DNA from: Limimaricola cinnabarinus
GTDB lineage: Bacteria; Pseudomonadota; Alphaproteobacteria; Rhodobacterales; Rhodobacteraceae
NCBI RefSeq assembly: GCF_002723615.1
Contig: NZ_KZ304956.1
Location: 1 to 64,000 of the forward strand
DNA length: 64,000 nucleotides
Reading direction: 5' to 3'
In this document: positions 42,119 through 50,899 of the stretch, one piece after another
Numbering within the stretch: the stretch's first letter is position 1
Layout: the number at the start of each line of letters is the position of its first letter
Notes under the pieces: model-generated
What the model saw: only the letters and a program-made list of their open reading frames with translations
What the model was told of the DNA's origin: nothing
The model's database searches: none
Position numbers and translations under genes: made by a program

Positions 42119-43131
42119 ACCGCGATCTCCTCCCCTGAACGCGCAGGCGCCGGGCGCAGCCGCGCCAGCGCCGCCAGCGCCTCTTCCTCCAGCCCGCCGA
42201 GGATCCGCGCCAGCGGCGCGATCTCGCCCGTGAGCCCCAATGCCTGCCCGGCCGACAACATCCCGCGTGAGACGTCGCCCGTTTCGTAGGCGCGTCGCCC
42301 GATCCTGCCCGAGACATGCGGCAGGAGCGCCTCGATCCCGATCTCGGGGTTCTCGGCCTCCATCCGCGCCACGGTCTGCGCGGTCTCGTTCTTCAGCGTG
42401 CGGATGGTGTTGCGCACGCTCGACATGCTGAGCATCGTGTCGGTCTCGCGCGCGCCCGCCAGCGCCCGCTTGTAATCGGGATGGGCGGTGATCTCCTCGG
42501 CCACGAGAAACCGCGTGCCGATGACGACGCCCGACGCGCCCCCGGCCAGCGCCGCCACCAGCTGCCCGCCATGGCCGACGCCGCCGCCGATCAGGAAGGG
42601 GATCTTCAGCCGCCGTTCGGCCAGCGCGAGATTGACGAAGGAGCCGACGAGATCGAGGCCGGGATGGCCGCCGCATTCCGCGCCCACGATCGAGACCATG
42701 TCGACGCCGACCGACTGCGCCTTTTCGGCAAAGCGCACGCTCGGCACCTTGTGCAGGACGGTGATGCCCGCCTCCTTCAGCATCGGCAGCCAGGGCTCGG
42801 GGTTGCGGCCCGAGGTTTCGACGAAGCGCACGCCTTCCTCGGCGATGAGCGCGAAGATCTCTTGCGTCCGCTCGCCCGGCACCAGCTTGGGCAGCATCGA
42901 GACATTGACGCCGAAGGCGCCGCACTCGGACATCTCGCGGGTCTTGCGGATCTCGGCGCGCAGGGCGTCGGGCTCGGGAAAGCTCGCCGCGGTGAGAAAG
43001 CCGACGATCCCGGCGCGGGCGCAGGCCGAGACATAGGCCGCATCCGACAGCCACATCAGACCGCCCGCGACGATGGGCAGCCGCGTGCCATAGGCGCGGG
43101 TGACGGCGGTGTCGAAGGCCGGATCGGTCAT
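42115..43131 (-). CDS. Nitronate monooxygenase-family flavoprotein
   Basis: FMN-binding TIM-barrel protein. The 338-residue product has the family motifs IVAGGLMWLSDAAYVSACARAG at the start (about 19-40), GVNVSMLP, the diagnostic GAECGGHPG (about residue 150), IGGGVGHGGQLVAALAGGASGV and GTRFLVAEE. Family members oxidise nitronates or, as FabK-like enzymes, reduce enoyl thioesters. In an acyl-CoA operon a role on CoA esters or in removing a toxic by-product is possible but unproven. It overlaps both neighbours by ATGA. Confidence 0.85.
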   Translation of the reverse strand: MTDPAFDTAVTRAYGTRLPIVAGGLMWLSDAAYVSACARAGIVGFLTAASFPEPDALRAEIRKTREMSECGAFGVNVSMLPKLVPGERTQEIFALIAEEGVRFVETSGRNPEPWLPMLKEAGITVLHKVPSVRFAEKAQSVGVDMVSIVGAECGGHPGLDLVGSFVNLALAERRLKIPFLIGGGVGHGGQLVAALAGGASGVVIGTRFLVAEEITAHPDYKRALAGARETDTMLSMSSVRNTIRTLKNETAQTVARMEAENPEIGIEALLPHVSGRIGRRAYETGDVSRGMLSAGQALGLTGEIAPLARILGGLEEEALAALARLRPAPARSGEEIAV

Positions 43132-43922
43132 GTCTCGCTCCTGAGCTTCCTGAAATCGGCGGGCCGCTTTTCCAAGAAGGCCGAGATGCCCTCGGCGGCC
43201 TCGGGCAGCCCTTGGGCGCGGGCCATGGCGTCGCGCTCGGCATCGAGCTGGGCAAAGAGATCGCCCGCCGCCGCGCTGTTCATCAGCCCCTTGATCGCGC
43301 CCTGGGTCACCGAGGCGCCCTGCCCGAGCCGATCGGCCAGCGCCATCGCCGCATCGAAGCTCTGCCCCTCCGGCACGAGTTCGGACAGCGCGCCGAGCGC
43401 ATGCAGCCGTTCGGCTTCGACCGGCTCGCCCAAGAGCAGCATCCGCGCGGCCATGGCGCGCGGCACCAGCCCGGCGAGGGAATGCGTGAGCCCCGCATCG
43501 GGCACCAGCCCCGCCTTGACATAGGCGGCGGTAAAGCGCGCGCCCTCGGCGGAGACGGTGAAGTCGCAGGCCAGCGCCAGCGACAGCCCGGCCCCCGCGG
43601 CGCCGCCCTCGATGGCGGCGATGACCGGCTTGGGGCAGCCGGTGATGGTGCGGACGAGGTCGTGCAGCCGCTCGATATTGCCGCGGCGCTGCTCCTCGGT
43701 CTGGGCCGCGCGGGTCGCCAGCACGCCCATGTCGCCGCCCGCGCAGAAGAATCCGCCCTCGGCGGCGAGGATCACCGCGACGATGCGCGGGTTGTAGGCC
43801 GCCGTCACCAGCGCCTCGTGCAGCGCCTCGTAATACTCGGGCGTCAGCGCGCCGCGCCGCGCGGCGTTGAGGTTCCACACCACCAGCCGGTCGCCGAGAT
43901 CCTCGATCCGCGCCATGCTCAT
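43128..43922 (-). CDS. Enoyl-CoA hydratase/isomerase, PaaG-like active site
   Basis: Crotonase-fold protein of 264 residues. The oxyanion hole segments FFCAGGDMGVL (about 58-68) and EGGAAGAGLSLALA are present. The two catalytic glutamates of true enoyl-CoA hydratases are missing (Ser and Ala/Val at those places), while Asp142 in GLVPDAG is kept, as in PaaG-type isomerases. It probably shifts a double bond or isomerises rather than hydrates. Overlaps of four bases with both neighbours place it firmly in the operon. Confidence 0.85.
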   Translation of the reverse strand: MSMARIEDLGDRLVVWNLNAARRGALTPEYYEALHEALVTAAYNPRIVAVILAAEGGFFCAGGDMGVLATRAAQTEEQRRGNIERLHDLVRTITGCPKPVIAAIEGGAAGAGLSLALACDFTVSAEGARFTAAYVKAGLVPDAGLTHSLAGLVPRAMAARMLLLGEPVEAERLHALGALSELVPEGQSFDAAMALADRLGQGASVTQGAIKGLMNSAAAGDLFAQLDAERDAMARAQGLPEAAEGISAFLEKRPADFRKLRSET

Positions 43923-44347
43923 GCCTGCTCCTCGCGCGGGGGGTGCGAGACGGGCTTGAACACGCCCGTCGCAGTGGCGATCAGCCGATCTTCGGGCCCG
44001 CGCAGCTCGCCCTCGATGAAGAGAAGCTTGCGCCCGCCGCCGGTGATCCGCCCCACCGCGACCAGCGCCTCGCCCTCGCGGGCGGGGGCGAGATACTGGG
44101 TGTTGAGCGAGATGGTGAGGAAGGGATGACGCCCGCCGGGGTCGCGCGACAGGCTGCCGGTGGCACCCATCGCGTTGTCGAGGATCGTGGCGACGATGCC
44201 GCCATGCAGCGCGCCGTGGCGATTGGTATGCTCCGGCCCCACCGTCAGGTGGCAGCGCGCGCGCCCGTCGCCCCGGCCCACATCGAGCACGTAGCCCATG
44301 AGCCGCTGCGCCCCGGTTTCGCCCTCGATGATCCCCGCCCCGGCCAT
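43919..44347 (-). CDS. PaaI-family hotdog thioesterase
   Basis: The 142-residue hotdog protein has the PaaI motif NRHGALHGGIVATILDNAMG (about residues 48-67), with the Asp/Asn catalytic region. PaaI-type enzymes hydrolyse dead-end aryl- or acyl-CoA esters and free trapped CoA. I chose ATG 44347, one base after the preceding stop; the longer open frame is not supported. Its presence suggests the pathway can stall on CoA esters that must be rescued. Confidence 0.87.
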   Translation of the reverse strand: MAGAGIIEGETGAQRLMGYVLDVGRGDGRARCHLTVGPEHTNRHGALHGGIVATILDNAMGATGSLSRDPGGRHPFLTISLNTQYLAPAREGEALVAVGRITGGGRKLLFIEGELRGPEDRLIATATGVFKPVSHPPREEQA

Positions 44348-44348
44348 C

Positions 44349-45473
44349 TCAGGCGGCCCGAAGCCGGACGAAACGGCCCAGATGCCAGGTCGCATCGCCG
44401 AAGCGCTGGTCGAGCATCGACAGGCGGCGGGCAAAGCGGCCGAGGTCGTATTCCTCGGTCATGCCGATGCCGCCATGCATCTGGATCGCCTCCTCGGCCA
44501 CCAGACGCGCCGCCTTGCCCACGAGGTGCTTGGTCGCCGAGACGTGGATCTCGCGCGTGTCGCGCTCGGCCTCCAGATGGCCGCACAGGTTGATCACCGC
44601 CGAGCGCGCCTGCTCGATCTCGATCAGCATGTCGGCGGCGCGGTGCTGCAGCGCCTGGAACTTGCCGATCGGCTGGCCGAACTGCTTGCGGGTCTTGAGG
44701 TAATCGCCCGTCAGCGCCCGCGCCGTCTCCATCGCGCCCAGAGCATCGGCGCAAAGCGCCGCGGTGGCGCGGGCCTGCGCGGTCTCGATCGCGTCATGAG
44801 CCTGCCCCTCCTCGCCGAGCAGCGCGTCCGAAGGCAGCACCGCGCCGTCGAACACCATCTCGGCGGCGTGGCCGCCATGGCTCAGCGGGTAGTCGCGGAT
44901 CTCGACGCCCGCGCTGCCCTTGGGCATGAGGAAAAGGCTGATCCCCTCGCGCTCGCCCGGCGCGCCCGATGTGCGGGCGGAGACGACGACGTGATCGGCC
45001 TGCGCGCCGTTGACGACGACCGATTTGCGCCCCGTGAGGCTCCAGCCCTCGCCCGAGCGTTCGGCGCGGGTCTCGATGCGGTCGATGTCGTAGCGGCTCG
45101 CCGGTTCGCCATGCGCGAAGGCCAGCTGCACGCCGCCCTCGACCGCCTGTTCGATCAGCGCCTGCTGCGCTTCATTGCCCAGCTCGGCGATCAGCCCGCC
45201 GGCGAGCAGCATCTCGATCATCGGCGCGGGCGCAGCGGCGCGGCCCAGCTCCTCGAACACGGTCATCAGGTCGAAGCCGCGCCCGCCGAAGCCGCCCTGC
45301 TCTTCGGTGAAGAGCGCGCCCGCGACGCCCATCTCGGAGAGCCCGGACCACAGCTCGGGCGCGATGCCATCGGCCTCGTCGGCCTTGAGCGCCTCGGGGG
45401 TGACGGCATCGGCCAGAAAGCGGCGCAGCCCGTCCTGCAGCATCTGCCGCTCTTCGGTCAGTTGGAAGTTCAT
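44349..45473 (-). CDS. Acyl-CoA dehydrogenase, small-subunit type (PimD-like)
   Basis: The 374-residue ACAD-fold protein starts MNFQLTEERQMLQDGLRRFL and has typical C-terminal helices (KHLVGKAARLVAEEAIQMHG, GGIGMTEEYDLGRF). Where catalytic ACADs have YEGT, it reads SMLDQRFGDATWHL, so the usual Glu is absent. It lies 13 bases after another ACAD gene of similar type. Such neighbours are known to form mixed tetramers (PimC/PimD, mycobacterial ChsE types), in which one subunit is mainly structural. GGGA precedes ATG 45473. Confidence 0.85.
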   Translation of the reverse strand: MNFQLTEERQMLQDGLRRFLADAVTPEALKADEADGIAPELWSGLSEMGVAGALFTEEQGGFGGRGFDLMTVFEELGRAAAPAPMIEMLLAGGLIAELGNEAQQALIEQAVEGGVQLAFAHGEPASRYDIDRIETRAERSGEGWSLTGRKSVVVNGAQADHVVVSARTSGAPGEREGISLFLMPKGSAGVEIRDYPLSHGGHAAEMVFDGAVLPSDALLGEEGQAHDAIETAQARATAALCADALGAMETARALTGDYLKTRKQFGQPIGKFQALQHRAADMLIEIEQARSAVINLCGHLEAERDTREIHVSATKHLVGKAARLVAEEAIQMHGGIGMTEEYDLGRFARRLSMLDQRFGDATWHLGRFVRLRAA

Positions 45474-45486
45474 GTCCCGCTCTCCC

Positions 45487-46683
45487 TCAGAGTTCCAGGA
45501 TCGCCTTGGCGATGATCGTCTTCTGCACCTCGTTCGACCCGCCATAGATCGAGAGCTTGCGGTTGTTCAGGTAATGCGGCGTCGCGGCCATCGCGTAGTC
45601 CGGCCCGACCGGCCCCTCGTTCGAGCCCGCCTCCAGCGCCTCGGAGACGAAGGGCATGGCCCATGGCCCGACCGCCTGCTTGGTCAGCGCGTTGATCTCC
45701 TGGCGGATCACCGTGCCCTTGACCTTGAGCATCGAGCTTTCGGCGCCGGGCGCCTGCCCCGCCGCGGCGGCCGAGACCACCCGCAGGTTCGTCGTCGCCA
45801 TCGCCATCAGCGCGATCTCGACCTCGGCGATCTTGGCCGCAAAGAGCGGGTCCTCGATCAGCGGGCGGCCGCCCGACTGCTCCAGCTTGGCGATCCGCTT
45901 GAGGTTCGCGAGACCGGCATTGGCAAAGCCCACACCGGCGATGTTGGTGCGCTCATGCGTCAGCAGATACTTGGCATAGGTCCAGCCCTTGTTCTCCTCG
46001 CCGACGAGATTTTCGGCGGGCACACGGACATTGTCGAAGAAGACCTCGTTCACCTCCGGCTCGCCGTCGATCAGCACGATCGGGCGCACGGTGATGCCCG
46101 GATCGTCCATGTCGATCAGCAGAAACGAGATCCCCTCCTGCGGCTTGCCCTCCTTGGAGGTGCGCACGAGGCAGAAGATCATGTTGGCGTATTGGCCCAG
46201 CGTGGTCCAGGTCTTCTGCCCGTTCACCACGTAGTGGTCGCCGTCGCGCTCGGCGGTGGTCTTGACCGAGGCGAGGTCCGAGCCCGCGCCCGGCTCGGAA
46301 TAGCCCTGGCACCACCAGTCGGAGCCGTCGAGGATGCGCGGCAGCCAGTATTGCTGCTGCTCTTTCGAGCCGAACTTCTGCAGCACCGGGCCGAGCATGG
46401 CGAGGCCGAAGGGCACGATGCGCGGCGCGCTCGCGGCGGTGGTCTCCTCCTCGAAGATATGCCGCTCGACCGCGTTCCAGCCCGCGCCGCCATGCTCTTT
46501 CGGCCAGTTGCCCGCGAGCCAGCCCTTCTCGTTGAGGATGGCGTGCCACTCCTCGTAATCTTCCTTGGTCAGGCGCTGGCCGAGACGCACCTTGTCCGAG
46601 AGGCGCTGCGGCAGTTTCTCTTCCAGAAAGCCGCGCACTTCGGCGCGAAAGGCCTTCTGCTCTTCGGTGAAGTTCAGGTCCAT
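45487..46683 (-). CDS. Acyl-CoA dehydrogenase, large-subunit type (PimC-like)
   Basis: The 398-residue product starts MDLNFTEEQKAFRAEVRGFL and carries the FAD/substrate motif CQGYSEPGAGSDLASVKT (about residue 123), NGQKTWTTLGQYA and the end motif SIYGGSNEVQKTIIAKAILEL (split here: SIYGGSNEVQ at about 378). Gly stands where medium-chain enzymes have the catalytic Glu, so the base must come from elsewhere, as in IVD-like or paired ACADs. It follows thiolase by 14 bases and pairs with the next ACAD gene. Confidence 0.9.
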   Translation of the reverse strand: MDLNFTEEQKAFRAEVRGFLEEKLPQRLSDKVRLGQRLTKEDYEEWHAILNEKGWLAGNWPKEHGGAGWNAVERHIFEEETTAASAPRIVPFGLAMLGPVLQKFGSKEQQQYWLPRILDGSDWWCQGYSEPGAGSDLASVKTTAERDGDHYVVNGQKTWTTLGQYANMIFCLVRTSKEGKPQEGISFLLIDMDDPGITVRPIVLIDGEPEVNEVFFDNVRVPAENLVGEENKGWTYAKYLLTHERTNIAGVGFANAGLANLKRIAKLEQSGGRPLIEDPLFAAKIAEVEIALMAMATTNLRVVSAAAAGQAPGAESSMLKVKGTVIRQEINALTKQAVGPWAMPFVSEALEAGSNEGPVGPDYAMAATPHYLNNRKLSIYGGSNEVQKTIIAKAILEL

Positions 46684-46697
46684 CCCGGCACCCTTTC

Positions 46698-47873
46698 TCA
46701 GTAGATCTCGAACAGGCCGGCAGCACCCTGCCCGCCGCCGATGCACATGGTGACGACGCCGAGCTTGGCGCCGCGGCGGCGGCCCTCGATCAGCAGGTGG
46801 CCGGTCATCCGCGCGCCGGTCATGCCGAAGGGATGGCCGATCGAGATCGAGCCGCCCGAGACGTTGAGCTTGTCGTTGTCGATGCCGAGCGTGTCGCGGC
46901 AGTAGAGCGCCTGGGAGGCGAAGGCCTCGTTCAGCTCCCACAGGTCGATGTCGTCGACGGTGAGGCCCTGGCGCTCCAGAAGGCGCGGCACGGCGAAGAC
47001 CGGGCCGATGCCCATCTCGTCGGGCTCGCAGCCCGCGACGGCAAAGCCGCGGAAGGCGCCGAGAATGTCGAGCCCGAGGCGCTCGGCCTCCTTGCGGTCC
47101 ATCATCACGAGCGCGGCGGCGCCGTCGGAAAGCTGGCTGGCGTTGCCGGCGGTGATGAAGTTGCCCTCGCCGCGCACGGGCTGAAGCTTCTGCAGCCCTT
47201 CGAGATTGGTCGAGGGGCGGTTGCACTCGTCCATAGAGATCGTCTCGGTGACATGGGAGACCTCGCCGGTCTCCTTGTCCTTGACGGCCTTGGTGACCTC
47301 CATCGGCGCGATCTCGGCGTCGTAGCGCCCGGCCTGCTGCGCCTCGGCCGTGCGCTGCTGGCTTTGCAGCGCCAGCTCGTCCTGCGCCTCGCGGGAGATG
47401 CCGTAGCGCTTGGCCACCGTGTCGGCGGTCTCGATCATCGCCTGGTAGAGCTCGGGCTTGTGCTCCTCGATCCACGCGTTGCGCGAATGCCGCGCGGGCG
47501 GCTGCACCATCGAGATGCTCTCGACGCCGCCGACGAGGATCGCCTTCGCGCCCTCCTGGCTGATCATGTGGCCGCCCATGGCGATCGCCTGCAGGCCCGA
47601 GGCGCAAAAGCGGTTCACCGTGGTCGCGGCGATCGAGACCGGCATGCCGGCGCGGATCACCGCCTGGCGGGCGATGTTGCCCCCCGTGACGTATTCCGGG
47701 TAGCCGCAGCCGAAGATGGCATCCTCGATCAGCGCGGGATCGAGCCCCGCGCGCTCGACCGCGTGGCGGGCGGCGTGGCCCGCCATGTCGGCGCCATGGG
47801 TGATGTTGAACGCGCCCCGGGCGGCCTTGCCGATCGGGGTGCGGGCGGTGGATACGATGACGGCGTCGGTCAT
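46698..47873 (-). CDS. Acetyl-CoA acetyltransferase (thiolase, PimB-like)
   Basis: Cleaves the 3-oxoacyl-CoA with CoA, releasing acetyl-CoA. The 391-residue product has the thiolase triad: Cys90 in [10 protein letters not shown], His in [12 protein letters not shown] (about residue 347) and Cys in [15 protein letters not shown] (about residue 377). NEAF is present. Full thiolase length. It lies 14 bases after the FadJ-like gene. Confidence 0.94.
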   Translation of the reverse strand: MTDAVIVSTARTPIGKAARGAFNITHGADMAGHAARHAVERAGLDPALIEDAIFGCGYPEYVTGGNIARQAVIRAGMPVSIAATTVNRFCASGLQAIAMGGHMISQEGAKAILVGGVESISMVQPPARHSRNAWIEEHKPELYQAMIETADTVAKRYGISREAQDELALQSQQRTAEAQQAGRYDAEIAPMEVTKAVKDKETGEVSHVTETISMDECNRPSTNLEGLQKLQPVRGEGNFITAGNASQLSDGAAALVMMDRKEAERLGLDILGAFRGFAVAGCEPDEMGIGPVFAVPRLLERQGLTVDDIDLWELNEAFASQALYCRDTLGIDNDKLNVSGGSISIGHPFGMTGARMTGHLLIEGRRRGAKLGVVTMCIGGGQGAAGLFEIY

Positions 47874-47887
47874 GTCGTCTCTCCCTC

Positions 47888-49975
47888 TCAGCCGTTCAGG
47901 CTGGCGAATGTGGAATTCTCGTCGGCAAGGCGGTCGAGCAGCGGCGCGACCTTCCAGAAATGATCGTCCTCGGCGGCGTAGCCCCTGATCCGGTCGCGGA
48001 TCGTGGCGAGGCCCTCCGTGTCGGCATAATGCATCGGGCCGCCGCGATGGCGCGGGAAGCCGTAGCCGTAGAGCAGCGTCACATCGACATCGAGCGGGCG
48101 CTGCGCGATGCCCTCCTCGACCACGCGGGCGCTCTCGTTGACCATCGCGGCCATGTAGCGTTCGACGATCTCCTCGTCGGTGAAGTCGCGGGGCGTGACG
48201 CCCTGCGTCTCGCGCTCCTTGGCGATGATCTCCTCGACCTCCGGGTCGGGGCGGCCGCGCGGGCTTTCCTCGTCATAGATGTAGTAGCCGCGCTGCGTCT
48301 TCTGGCCCAGGCGCCCCATCTCGTAGAGCGTGTCGGCCCAGCCCGGGTAGCGGTCGCGCTCATGGCGTTGACCGGCCTTGCGCTGGCGCGTCATGTAGCC
48401 GATGTCGAGGCCCGCGAGATCGCCCACCTGGTAGGGGCCCATCGGGAAGCCGAAATCGCGAAGGGCCTTGTCGATCTGGTAGGGGCTCGCGCCGTCGAGG
48501 ATCATGTGATCGGCGGCGGTGCGGTAATGCGACAGGATGCGGTTGCCGATGAAGCCGTCGCAGACGCCCGCGCGCACCGAGACCTTGCCGAGCTTCTTGC
48601 CAAGCGCGAAGGCGGTTGCGGTGACCTCGGGCGCGGTCTTGTCGGCGACGACGATCTCCAGCAGCTTCATCACATGGGCGGGCGAGAAGAAATGCAGCCC
48701 GATCACGTCCGAAGGACGCGAGGTCGCCTGCGCGATCTCGTCGATGTCGAGATAGGAGGTGTTGGTCGCCAGCACCGCGCCTTGCTTCGCCACCCGGTCG
48801 AGCTCGGCGAAGACCTCCTTCTTGACGTCCATGCTTTCGAACACCGCCTCGACGATCACGTCGGCGTTGCTCAGCGCGTCGTAGCTGGTGACGCAGGAGA
48901 GCGCATCCGACAGGATCGCATCGCGCTTGTCTTCCTTGAGCTTGCCGCGCTTTACCGCCGCGGCGAGGTTCTTCTCGATGGTGGCGCGGGCGCGGTTTGC
49001 GGCCTCGTCGTCGCGCTCGACCAGCGTCACGGTCAGCCCGCGCAAGAGCGCCGCGGTGGCGATGCCCGCCCCCATGGTGCCGCCGCCGATCACGCCGATG
49101 GCGGAGACGTCGCGCGGGGTCACGCCCTCGATCTCGGGCAGCTTGGCGACCTTGCGCTCGATGAAGAAGGCGTGGATGAGGCCCGCGCGCTGGGGCGTCT
49201 CCATCATCTTCATGAACTGGCGGCGCTCCTCGGCGAGGCCCTCGTCGAAGGACAGCTTCGTCGAAGCCTCGATCGCGTCGAGCGCGGCCAGCGGGGCCAC
49301 CTCGCCGCGCAGCTTCTTCCTCAAAACGGCGCGGCGGGTCTCGAACATCTGCGCGTCATGGGCAGGCGCCGCGATCTCGCGCACCGGGCGCGGGGCAGCG
49401 CCCTGGCTCAGCAATTCCTCGGCATAGGCCAGACCGGCATCGAGCGCCTCGCCCTCGCCCAGACGGTCCACGAGCCCCAGCTCGACGGCCTTCTGGGCCG
49501 GAACCGGCGTGCCGGTGGTCGCCATCTCGATCGCGGCCTCCGCGCCGACGAGACGCGGCGCGCGCTGCGTGCCGCCCGCGCCGGGGATCACGCCGAGCTT
49601 GGTCTCGGGCAGGCCGAGCTGCGCGCCCGGAACGGCGACGCGGTAATGCGCGCCGAGCGCGATCTCCAGCCCGCCGCCCAGCGCCGCGCCGTGGATCGCG
49701 GCGACCACGGGCTTGGTGCAGGCCTCGATCCGGTTGACCACGTCGGGCAGGAAGGGCGCCTGCGGCGGCTTGCCGAATTCGGAGATGTCGGCGCCGCCGA
49801 TGAAGAGCCGCCCCGCGCCGTGGATCACCGCGATCTCGGCGGCGTCGGCCTCGAAGCGCTCGATCGCCTCCACCAGCCCGGCCCGCACGTCGCGGCCCAG
49901 CGCGTTCACCGGCGCATGATCCACCGTGATGACCGCGATCCGGCCGCGGCTCTCGAAATGCACTGTACCTGCCAT
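47888..49975 (-). CDS. Bifunctional enoyl-CoA hydratase / 3-hydroxyacyl-CoA dehydrogenase (FadJ/PimF-like)
   Basis: Performs hydration and NAD-dependent oxidation in beta-oxidation. In the 695-residue product the crotonase domain (about 1-190) keeps both catalytic glutamates (Glu104 in GGGLE, Glu124 in LPETKLG). The dehydrogenase domain (about 290-690) has the NAD motif [14 protein letters not shown] (about 293-306), the catalytic-His motif [15 protein letters not shown] and a duplicated C-terminal domain ([22 protein letters not shown]). AAGGAGG precedes ATG 49975. First gene of the operon, behind a promoter overlapped by a palindrome. Confidence 0.94.
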   Translation of the reverse strand: MAGTVHFESRGRIAVITVDHAPVNALGRDVRAGLVEAIERFEADAAEIAVIHGAGRLFIGGADISEFGKPPQAPFLPDVVNRIEACTKPVVAAIHGAALGGGLEIALGAHYRVAVPGAQLGLPETKLGVIPGAGGTQRAPRLVGAEAAIEMATTGTPVPAQKAVELGLVDRLGEGEALDAGLAYAEELLSQGAAPRPVREIAAPAHDAQMFETRRAVLRKKLRGEVAPLAALDAIEASTKLSFDEGLAEERRQFMKMMETPQRAGLIHAFFIERKVAKLPEIEGVTPRDVSAIGVIGGGTMGAGIATAALLRGLTVTLVERDDEAANRARATIEKNLAAAVKRGKLKEDKRDAILSDALSCVTSYDALSNADVIVEAVFESMDVKKEVFAELDRVAKQGAVLATNTSYLDIDEIAQATSRPSDVIGLHFFSPAHVMKLLEIVVADKTAPEVTATAFALGKKLGKVSVRAGVCDGFIGNRILSHYRTAADHMILDGASPYQIDKALRDFGFPMGPYQVGDLAGLDIGYMTRQRKAGQRHERDRYPGWADTLYEMGRLGQKTQRGYYIYDEESPRGRPDPEVEEIIAKERETQGVTPRDFTDEEIVERYMAAMVNESARVVEEGIAQRPLDVDVTLLYGYGFPRHRGGPMHYADTEGLATIRDRIRGYAAEDDHFWKVAPLLDRLADENSTFASLNG

Positions 49976-49990
49976 GTGGTCCTCCTTCTC

Positions 49991-50016
49991 CGGTGCCAAC
50001 CTATCCATCGGCACCG
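49991..50016. promoter_or_regulatory. Leader dyad before the fadJ-like gene
   Basis: CGGTGCC (49991-49997) and GGCACCG (50010-50016) are inverted around 12 bases. It lies between the predicted promoter and the ribosome site, so it could fold in the mRNA leader or be a second protein site. Confidence 0.4.
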
Positions 50017-50033
50017 CTTATTTCAACATGCAA

Positions 50034-50062
50034 ACCATAATTCCGACATGCGGAATTATCAA
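50034..50062 (-). promoter_or_regulatory. Predicted fad promoter with overlapping perfect palindrome
   Basis: On minus, TTGATA (50062-50057) and TATGGT (50039-50034) are 17 bases apart and fit a -35/-10 pair. Between and over them lies a perfect dyad, ATAATTCCG (50037-50045) and CGGAATTAT (50051-50059), with a five-base spacer. A protein bound here would block polymerase. The adjacent IclR regulator is the likely binder (inference). Confidence 0.65.
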
Positions 50063-50078
50063 GGTCGTTTTGGCGCAT

Positions 50079-50891
50079 TCATATATCATGACGGGTGAGA
50101 AACGCCCCCTGCCCCATGATCCGCTCCAGCTCGCGCACCGCCTCGCGCAGCCGCGGGCCGACCTCGGTCTGCATCCGCTCCATACTCAGATCCTTGGGCA
50201 TGGCGCCGCAGGTGAAGATGACCGGCTCGCTCAGGTCGCGCGACTGGAACGGCACCGAGACGGCGTGGATGTTCGAGGCGAAATAGGCCGCCGGGTCGGC
50301 GATCACGAAACCTTCGGTGACGAGCTGCGTATAGGCGGCGCGCCGGGCTTCGCGGGCGTTCTGCTCGTCGAGGCCGCGATGCCCCTGCGCATCGGCCACC
50401 GCCTCCGTGAAGCCCTCCTCGGACAGCGCCGCCAGCATCGCATGGCCCGAGCTCGACCCCTTGAAGGGCAGCCTGTGGCCCACCTCCAGCCAGATCGAGG
50501 AAACCTCCTGCGGCCGCCATGTCTTGGTGATCAGCACCCGGCCCCGGTCGCGCACCGACAGGAGCGCCAGCGTGCCGGTCTCGTCGGCCACGCGCTGCAT
50601 GATCGGCCCCGACAGCTCCACGAAGGAGATCGACGCGCTCGCCACGTTGCCCAGCGCCAGCAGCGCCGGCCCGGGGCGGTAGCGGTCGTGGCGGCGGGCA
50701 TGGGTCAGGTAGCCAAGGCTCTGCAGCGTGAAGGTCAGCCGCGAGACGGTCGATTTGGGCAGGCCGGTGCGCTCGGAGATCTCGGCATTGCCCAGCCCGT
50801 CATCCGAGGGGCGGAAGGCGCGCAGCACCGACAGGCCCCGCGCCAGGGTGGTGGCGAAGCGGCGGTCCTGGCTTTCGTCGGTGATCTTCAT
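50079..50891 (-). CDS. IclR-family transcriptional regulator
   Basis: The 270-residue product has an N-terminal winged helix (LARGLSVLRAFRPSDDGLGNA, then LPKSTVSRLTFTLQSLGYL, about residues 17-62) and a C-terminal IclR effector domain (LPFKGSSSGHAMLAALSEE, about 145-163; SVPFQSRDLSEPVIFTCGA). IclR proteins sense small organic acids or their CoA products. It is the last gene of the TRAP operon (start nine bases after dctM) and points at the fad operon, so it probably controls both. ATG 50891 has GAGG ahead; an ATG 12 bases upstream is less likely. Confidence 0.92.
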   Translation of the reverse strand: MKITDESQDRRFATTLARGLSVLRAFRPSDDGLGNAEISERTGLPKSTVSRLTFTLQSLGYLTHARRHDRYRPGPALLALGNVASASISFVELSGPIMQRVADETGTLALLSVRDRGRVLITKTWRPQEVSSIWLEVGHRLPFKGSSSGHAMLAALSEEGFTEAVADAQGHRGLDEQNAREARRAAYTQLVTEGFVIADPAAYFASNIHAVSVPFQSRDLSEPVIFTCGAMPKDLSMERMQTEVGPRLREAVRELERIMGQGAFLTRHDI

Positions 50892-50899
50892 GGGACGCC

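Noticed and set aside
42119-43255. Upstream extension of the CoA ligase frame to 893 codons
   Set aside because: The extension is Arg-rich and antisense/overlapping to well-supported genes in another frame; ATG 42118 with its ATGA overlap is the real start.
44349-45473. Small-subunit ACAD as a pseudogene because of the missing Glu
   Set aside because: Full length, intact frame, good ribosome site and tight operon position; loss of the Glu is normal for one partner of a heteromeric ACAD.
50001-50008. CTATCCAT ahead of the fad operon as another flagellar-type element
   Set aside because: It lies downstream of the predicted promoter in a non-motility operon; probably a chance match, though it shows the motif is not strictly flagellar.
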